From the NCBI RefSeq assembly GCF_048544455.1, contig NC_133538.1:37015469-37079468 (forward strand): a stretch of 64,000 nt of DNA, in the 5' to 3' direction. Made by a program: the position numbers and the translations under genes. The DNA comes from Silene latifolia. Taxonomy: Eukaryota > Streptophyta > Magnoliopsida > Caryophyllales > Caryophyllaceae. The notes below the pieces were generated by a model. The model saw only the letters and a program-made list of their open reading frames with translations, made no database searches and was not told the DNA's origin. Below, in pieces: positions 57,597-64,000 of the stretch (positions within the stretch are counted from its first letter, which is position 1; every line of letters starts with the position of its first letter).

Positions 57597-59167
57597 TCAC
57601 TCGTCATCCTCATCTTGATCATAGCCATAACCATGAGAGCTCCCGGCTTGATCGTATCTGGGTGCTTGGCCCCAATATCCTCCTTGGTCAAATCCTCCTC
57701 CTTGACCCGAGTACCCTCCACCTTGGCTAGAATGTCCTCCGTCCCCTCGACCCCAAGCTTGGTCCCCATAATTTGGGAACAAGAGCTCCGGTTGTGCCCA
57801 AGAGGGCTTAGGACCATCGGGGTCAATATACCCTTGTTGAGCCATGTTATAGTATTGGTGGTAGAGGGCCAAGTAGTTGTCTTCCCTCCCTTTATGCACC
57901 CCAAGGTCCACTCTATTCATGATGCCATCAAATCATTAATGCCCGGGTTACCGGGGTTTGCCGGCCGAAATTCGGTATATGGGGTAGGGTATGGCGGGAT
58001 AGGTACGTAGGAAGGTGGGCGAATAGGTATTCCCGGCCCTCCACGAGGTGGTTGACGGTGTGGCTCTTCCCTTTGAGGGGGATTATCAAGAATTTGGATA
58101 TCAAGGAGGTAGCTTGGTGGAGGAGAGTATGGACTCAATCTTGGGTCAATGCCCGGTATCTTCCATCCTTCAAGGATCATTGAAGTGCATCCCTTGGTGT
58201 GCCACTCCACACTCCCTTCTTGAGTGTAGTTACACCATCGGTGACTGTGGAAGATGGTGTGCTCATCAATCAAAGTCCTCCCCTCAAGGGGAATATAGGT
58301 TCCTCGGGCATTGAACCCGGGACAAAGGTGGTGGGCCAAAATGGTAATTAGACCTCCCATCACGAAGGTTTTGAGTTGGGTGGTCCCTTGAGCAAAATCA
58401 TGGAACCTAGTAAGTATCTCAAGTGGCGTATTAAAGTTATAACGCCTCACCGCTCGAACATTCAAATAGGACTCAAGAAAAGTTAAGTCGATGAGAGTAC
58501 ACCTATCTTGTTCGTACCTCCCATTGATGCAACCGGCTACAAAGCGTTCGGTGAATCGAATCACCGGATGTTGGATGGCAAAGGTATAGCAACGCTTTAT
58601 ATGGGTTAAGTCCCTCCCGGAGATAGCCTTCCAAAGAAAGTCCACACCAAAATTATCGGGCTTTTCGGTATAGTCGGTGGGTACTTCAAGACCGAAAACA
58701 TAGGCAAATTCCTCAAGCGAAAGACTATGGTCAAGGTTGCATAACCTAAACTCCATGCCCACATTGTTGTGGGTATCTGCCATAATGCGAAGGCTACTTA
58801 AGAATTCAAGGGTGAGACTAAGGTAAGTCTCTTCATGGGCATGGAAAAGTTTCCCGATGCCAAGGCCATTAAAGAACATCTCGGTAGGGTACCTTATCTT
58901 AAGGATTTCCAACACCCTAGTGTCTACAAATTGAGTGGGTTCGTACTTCTTACCTAGTAGCTCGACAAATTTTTCGCGGTGGTCGTCGGATTGAAAGAGC
59001 ACCTCTTGAAAGTGGTTGAGTTGTTCAATGCCTCCCCTCATTAAGGGTTGGGAGCTCCTTGGTAGCACTACCTCTCGCGGCGTTGAAGAGGTTGATCCCT
59101 TGCGCTTCTTCCCGATTGATTCAACCAATTTCTTGGCCTTTCCTTTGGTGTTCATCAATGGTGCCAT
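57597..59167 (-). pseudogene. F2 ORF1: ATHILA ORF-1-like protein with Gly/Gln/Tyr-rich tail (one frameshift)
   Basis: The ATG at 59167 opens 416 codons; a one-base deletion near 57920 shifts the frame, and the last 107 codons (57920-57597) follow in the next frame. The N-terminus is basic (KGKAKKLVESIGKKRKG), a possible nuclear signal. The main domain has FNGLGIGKLFHAHEETYLSL and LSLEEFAYVFGLEVP, then a Pro-rich linker. The tail has GGYSGQGGGFDQGGYWGQ and ends DQDEDDE. Unlike F1 the N-terminal 416 codons are free of stops. F1 and F2 are broken at different places, so their parent had an intact ORF. Function is unknown. Confidence 0.82.
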
Positions 59168-59276
59168 TTAGATGTTGGTGATGGGGGTGCTTTTGAGGAT
59201 GGGTGGGTGATTTTGAGGATTGAGATGAGTGTTTTAGGGTTTGGTAAGGTGAGGAAATGAGGGAGAAAGGGGGTGA

Positions 59277-59283
59277 TTATATA
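59277..59283 (-). promoter_or_regulatory. Putative internal TATA box before F2 ORF1
   Basis: Minus-strand TATATAA, about 110 bp upstream of the ATG at 59167, downstream of the motif array; same layout as F1. Confidence 0.5.
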
Positions 59284-59289
59284 GAAGAG

Positions 59290-59712
59290 ATAGGGAATCC
59301 GAACGGATAAGGTTGGATTAAACCCGTTTTATCCGAAGGAACAGGACAATCCGAGCGGATTTCTGTCGGGACGGGCGGATTGTCGAAGAAAAAGACGGGC
59401 GTCTTTGCTAGAATCCGCTCGGATTCAAACACAGCAAACTTCCTCGGCTGAGAAGTTGGAAAAGTCGGGCGTATTGTGCCTAGGACGCGCGGCTTGATCG
59501 GGACGGGCGGATTATGAACAATCCGCACGGATTTTGTCACAACTCAAAATCTTGTTTCTGGATGACACACGGGACGGGCGTCCCGTGAAGAAGACGGACG
59601 TATTGTCCAGGACGGGCGGATTTGCTCGAATCCGCACGGATTCCCCTTTAGTTTTAACCTTTTCTTTCCCGTGGGTCTTGGTCGGGCGTCCTCCTCTCGG
59701 TCCGGGCGTCTT
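59290..59712 (-). repeat. Array of CGGAT/ATCCG and GACGGGCG words upstream of F2 ORF1
   Basis: Same class of short words as at 41665-42090, with several words altered or moved relative to F1 while the flanks align closely. Confidence 0.7.
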
Positions 59713-59945
59713 CTGTTCTTTTCCTTCTTTTTCTTCCTTTTTCGTGAAATAATGCACCCCTTTTCACCAATTTTCTCTTTTTCCTTATCTTTTTCTGAAA
59801 TTTGCTCATGAAACATGTAAGATAACTCTCTCTCTTCTCTCTCATGCAAGAAATTAAATGCAAATATAAATGTACAATATTATACAAAGTAAAAGGGTCC
59901 AAGAAATATCTTACAAATGGTGGTTTGAGATAGGACTCCACCAAA

Positions 59946-61283
59946 CTAATTCAATTTGTAGAAATTCTTTTCCATAGAGCTCAAAGCTCTTAATAAAAGA
60001 TCAAAAGCTTGTGAACAAGCTCCAAATAAGCACAAGTATGGGTTGCTCAATTTGAATATGAAATTTGGCCAAGGAGGCTTGTAGAATGTTCTTTTTCTTG
60101 CCTTCTCCTTAGCGTTAGAGCTTTCCCGATGCTTCAAATAGGTAAACCCATGATTCTTGTCAACACTAAGCATGAAGTGTGGTTCATTTTCATCCGTGGA
60201 CTTCCACTTACCAACTTCTTCTTCAATTTTGGTGATGATGATAGCATTTTGATTTTTCAATCCTTCCAAGGTAGAAGGAGAATTTTCATGACTTTGATGA
60301 TTGGATACCATAGGAGTTGACATTGCGGGTGCCAAATCTTCACAAGTAGCCTCACGAGCAATTTTCTCTTTGAGCTTTTTCACCAAGTAGCTCTTGTAAG
60401 AAACTTTGGCCTTTTGAAGAAGATCTATCATATCTTCTTCAATGATCATTGGCTCCATGATAGGTGCCAAGTGGTCTTCATGAAGGATAAAGGAAGGACG
60501 TTCTTCTTCATGATAGGGTATCTCAAATGCCTCAAGGATAGGCTCCTCAAGCAAGGTGATATTGTGAGTCCCTCCTCTAGGTTCATCATCATTGTTGCTA
60601 TCTTCACGTGAATCATAAATGGGGGCTTCATTTAGCTCTTTTTCCAACACCTCAATGTTCACATCAAAAGACACGCCCTCATACTCACAAAGGTTAAGAG
60701 TATTTGGATTGCTCAACCTCATGTCTTCCTCATTGAACACAACACTTTCATAGTCACAAGAGCTCAAGGAACTTGGCTCCTCCTACTTCTCATCTTCCAT
60801 GTCAAAGGTCACTACTTCAAATTCGCATTTATGCTCAATGTCCAAAGAACGGTGGTGAGTGATTGCTTGGGATTCTTTTAATTGGGCAACTTGAATCCTC
60901 AATTCCTCTCTTTGGATAACAATGTCTTTAAGAACATTATCTTCTTTTCGGCTCTCTTCTAGCATTTGTTTGAAAAAGTTTTGTTGATTTCCCATCATTT
61001 GGAGAATCATGTTTTGAATGGGTTCATCTTTTTGTTGTGGGTAGGTGTGAAAGTGGTTGTATTGTGGCAATTGAAGTTCATTGTGAAATGGGTATTGGGT
61101 GGGTGGTTGTTGTTGATATTGGGTGTGGTGATTTTGGCGGGAAAAAATGGGGTAGTGGTTAGGATTTTCTTTGTACAAATAATAAGGTAGGTTTGTATTG
61201 ACTTGCTCCTCAAACTCCCCATACCCATAGTCATACTCAAAAGATCCACCACATACTCCATAACACATGTCTTGAGTCATCAT
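59946..61283 (-). pseudogene. F2 ORF next to PBS: coiled-coil protein, possibly gag-derived (one stop)
   Basis: 446 codons from ATG at 61283 to the stop at 59946, with a single TAG at 60783-60785 where F1 has Trp. Tyr-rich N-terminus (GGSFEYDYGYGEFEEQ), a Gln/Asn-rich segment, a probable coiled coil (QREELRIQVAQLKES), an acidic middle (NSNNDD-like) and a conserved C-terminus ending MEKNFYKLN. Removing that one stop gives a complete frame in the same register, so decay is very recent. There is no zinc knuckle, protease or membrane segment. It could be a truncated gag that helps packaging; this is inference. Confidence 0.68.
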
Positions 61284-61418
61284 AACTAAGACAAGGAGGC
61301 AACTACAAGCATGGAAACTACACGAAAATGGTAAGAACTATCCTTGAGGAACAAGTTCCTCAAGGTGAAAGCACAATTAAAATAGACAAACAAGTAAGAA
61401 CTTAATCACATAGCACCA

Positions 61419-61436
61419 TCCCCGGCAACGGCGCCA
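61419..61436 (-). promoter_or_regulatory. F2 primer-binding site
   Basis: Minus-strand TGGCGCCGTTGCCGGGGA, three bases inside the 5' LTR; identical to F1 and to Athila B. Confidence 0.9.
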
Positions 61437-61439
61437 TTT

Positions 61440-63123
61440 TGATGTGGAATGCGATGTCGTCGGGTCATCCAATCAAACACATTTATAATACTCAACAAAC
61501 AACTAGTTAGTGGTAAGTCGAGGTCGATCCATGGGATGGTGTGCTTTGGGTTCTAAGCCTATCTATCTCAATTTATGCTAGTGTCACGATTTGGTTGGGT
61601 TTGTAGTTGTGTCTAAACTAATGCAAGCAATATAGTAAACCAAGCAATAAAAGAAGAGATGTAAACAATTGATTAAAAGTGCTAGTATATCATCGGGTCA
61701 TGGGGGATTCATGGTGTTGATCATACAAACATGTTTACAAGGTTGCAAGCAATTAATGTTGTGGGGGAACCGAGTTGGCTTATGTCTTACGGTTCATAGG
61801 AAGAGTTGGGTCCCGGAGCCGAATCGATTAGATTGTACAACACCTACAAGTCGACTTACTTTCCTCCTATTCAACTTCTATGCATGGTCTAACAAGACTC
61901 GAGTTGGTTTATATCTTACAAGTCAAGTTGAGTAGATAAGAGATGGTAATAATGCAAGGATTCATAGGCTTAGCATTTCATCAAACATAACATGTGCATA
62001 AAGTTGACATCACAACAAGCAAGCAATTTAATCATGTGAACATATTAGATTAAGCATGAATCAATCCCCATGTTTGTTTCCCTTAATTACCCACTAATCC
62101 TAGCTAAGAGACTACTCACTCATTATCATGGGAAACATGTCATTAATGGTGTCAATCATCACAACAAGTATAAACATGATAATAGAATGAAGAAATGAAC
62201 AATAAATATTAAAAAGTAAAGGAATTATACCAACTTAAGATGATCCAAATAATAAAGCAAGGATAATAGAAGAAACTTGATTGTTGATGGAAGGTTGTCA
62301 ATCTCCCGATAATAACCCAATAATCTTCAATTACCCAATAATAAACTTGAATAATAAACTTGAACAATAATTATGGAATGATTAATGTGTAATTTGTGGA
62401 TAGATTAAAGAGTAATCTATTCTAATCTACTCCTAATCTAATCTAAGGATAGATTTTCTAGCTAAAAAAGGATCCCCTTTCATTATTTACAAATGGGGTA
62501 TTTATAGTAGAAATTAGGTGGATGCATTAGGGTTAACTAAGGGCTAAACTAGTAATTACACTTTTTAAATGGAGCAGGAGGAGCCGGGTATTTCTCGAAG
62601 GAAGGGCTTCTCTCTTTGTAGGTTGGAGAAGACGAAATTATGCTGTGAAGAAATCCGTGCGTATTGGGGTCGGGACGGGCGGATTCTGCTGATGGAAGAC
62701 GAGCGGATTCGAAGGAATCTGGGCGGATTCTGGGGGTGCAATCCGAGCGTCTTTGGAGAAAATCCGCTCGGATTGTGCTGTAAGGAGACGGGCGGATTGG
62801 AGACAATCCGCTCGGATTGTTCTTCAGCAATAATTCTTCTTCTTTTCTTCCCTTTTGTTCACTTTCATTTTATTCTTGTGGGATTGATCTTTAGTCCTTG
62901 CTTCCTCTTCATACTAGTCCATCTGGTATCGTCAAGTAGCTTCCAAATATGCACGAAAGACGGGAATTTCCGCCTTATTATCTCCTTTTCTACAAAACAT
63001 GTGAAATGCGATAGAAAAGCAAATAGGAAGGTTTTGACGGATAAAATGGCCAAAGAATGTTATAATAGTATGCAAAATAGGCTCAATTAGGGGACTAAAT
63101 GTGCGCAAATAATGTTCACATCA
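61440..63123 (-). repeat. F2 5' LTR
   Basis: 1684 bp, TGATGTGG ... CACATCA on +, with a 7-bp perfect terminal inverted repeat. Minus-strand TATA box at 62506-62499, with the CGGAT/ATCCG cluster at about 62645-62820 upstream of it. Confidence 0.93.
62499..62506 (-). promoter_or_regulatory. TATA box in F2 5' LTR
   Basis: Minus-strand TATAAATA in CTATAAATACCCCAT; the likely main promoter of F2. Confidence 0.6.
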
Positions 63124-64000
63124 CTAATGCATTAAGAGGCCAGATCACTACATTCACACAAATTCCTACCGAAGATCTGAATGGAGCTTGGACTAGGTTC
63201 CAGAAGCTTGTTCGTTCTGTACCTCATCATGGTTTCCAATAATGGTTCTTATGCACCCAATTTTACAATGGGTTGTATGCTGATCAAAGGGCCATATTGG
63301 ATAATGCTGCTAAAGGGAGATTTCAGAAAAATGTTGAAGATGATAAGGGATGGCATCTTATTGAAGATATGTCCATTCATGTAGCTGAATATGGAAATCC
63401 CAGAGGAGGTAGACGAGTGGATGAAAGAGCTGATGAATCTTTTGTAGCTGTGGTGGAAGTTCCCAATGAGAGGTGTGTCAATCCGGAGATTTTACAAATT
63501 ACAGGTGAACATGAGCAGGTCCATGCTATGATTGAGCAAGTAATGATTTGTGGTAGATGTGGTGCGGAAGGACATGATCCTATTACTTGTATGGCTGAGG
63601 TATTACGAGTCCGTGCTTATCAACAATTCAAGCAAGGAGTCTCATTCTCTAAATTTTATGATGATATCGCCATACCAAGTACCTCTCGTTCTATTGATCC
63701 AAGGCCACAACAAGCTAAACCTTCTTCCACAAATATAGAAATATCAGAGCTGAAGTCCTTGGTGCTATCTTTAGCACTTCAAGTCCAGAAAAATGCGGAA
63801 GAAAATGAAGGTTCTATGAAGCAGTTGCAGGATCAAGTTGCACAACTTACGTCCGAGCAAATAAATCTTCCATGCTCTCGATCGAGTGAAGCTCCTTGTG
63901 ATCCGATCAATGCAATCAATCTCTGAAGTGGTCTTACTTATGATAGACCAAAAATGCTGGAAAATGCTGATTTATTTATAAATGAAAGTCCGGAAACTAT
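63124..64000 (+). pseudogene. gag: Element B gag, second part
   Basis: Resumes after F2 with the capsid C-terminal half (WTRFQKLVRSVPHHGF, then FYNGLYADQRAILDNAAKG). A CCHC zinc knuckle CGRCGAEGHDPITC lies at about 63551-63592. A probable coiled coil follows (LKSLVLSLALQVQKNAEENE), then the typical gag/protease join INAINL-SGLTYD. Stops: TAA at 63238-63240 and TGA at 63924-63926, where Arg is expected in the LRSG motif. It continues beyond the window. Confidence 0.9.

Larger units (their letters stand above)
53810..63123 (-). mobile_element. Element F2: second full-length copy of the pol-less F family
   Basis: LTRs at 53810-55489 and 61440-63123 differ at roughly twenty positions by eye. The target duplication is CTAAT (53805-53809 and 63124-63128), in gag of element B. 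The total is 9314 bp, and the interior is collinear with F1: PBS, first ORF, motif array, TATA, ORF1, long T-rich 3' region. The left LTR begins TAATGTGG where the right one has TGATGTGG, a single change in the terminal dinucleotide. No pol genes. Confidence 0.93.
51931..64000 (+). mobile_element. Element B: Athila-type Ty3/gypsy retrotransposon, 3' part outside window, split by F2
   Basis: A 5' LTR ends at 53245 (GTGTCA), five bases before PBS TGGCGCCGTTGCCGGGGA (53251-53268), the site typical of Athila elements. A gag follows on + and continues after F2 (53810-63123) to the window end. The LTR left edge is not fixed; it lies between the last Helitron exon (about 51930) and the TCGATCGA array at 52121, perhaps at TGAGCC near 51967. 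Pol lies beyond 64000. Confidence 0.85.

Noticed and set aside
36409..61935. Similar plus-strand ORFs near 36409, 44088, 54035 and 61669
   Set aside because: LTR sequence shared by F1 and F2; no domain, and antisense to the element.
54935..63090. 173-codon plus-strand ORFs in both F2 LTRs (54935-55456 and 62569-63090)
   Set aside because: They are present twice only because LTRs are duplicated; F1 LTRs do not keep the frame, and they run over the CGGAT word array and opposite to element transcription.

Overview
This window is plant nuclear DNA made almost entirely of nested transposable elements. I see no convincing host single-copy gene, no rRNA or tRNA gene and no CRISPR array. A plant source follows from Tat- and Athila-type Ty3/gypsy elements, a TNT1-like Ty1/copia element, a Helitron with both RepHel and RPA-like genes, and plant-mobile-domain-type genes. 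A Caryophyllales eudicot is my guess from the style of the repeats; I cannot prove it.

Layout. (1) 1-18793: element A, a Tat-lineage Ty3/gypsy element on +, with its 5' LTR outside the window. It has gag (broken by a 435-bp hAT-like MITE), protease, RT, two RNase H domains and a deleted integrase. A long 3' region follows, carrying two antisense genes of plant-mobile-domain type, three sets of tandem repeats, a polypurine tract and a 2.47-kb 3' LTR. (2) 18794 to about 51930: one Helitron on +, with a RepHel pseudogene at the left and an RPA1-like pseudogene at the right. Two large insertions cut it. Insertion one is element C (22806-33443), a Tat-like Ty3/gypsy element on - with an antisense extra gene. 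Insertion two is element D (34431-49857), a copia element on +. D was itself hit by solo LTR E (35683-46190), and E was hit by F1 (36246-45452). (3) About 51.95 kb to beyond 64 kb: element B, an Athila element on +, whose gag is split by F2 (53810-63123).

F1 and F2 are two full-length copies of one pol-less, Athila-primed family. Each carries the same two long ORFs, an apparent internal promoter and a duplicated polypurine/hairpin module. Five-base target duplications frame C (CCCGC), D (CAAGG), E (ATATG), F1 (TGTAG) and F2 (CTAAT), which fixes much of the insertion order. All gag-pol genes here are damaged, so these copies look non-autonomous. The most unusual material is the antisense gene cargo of the Tat elements and the two-gene F family.
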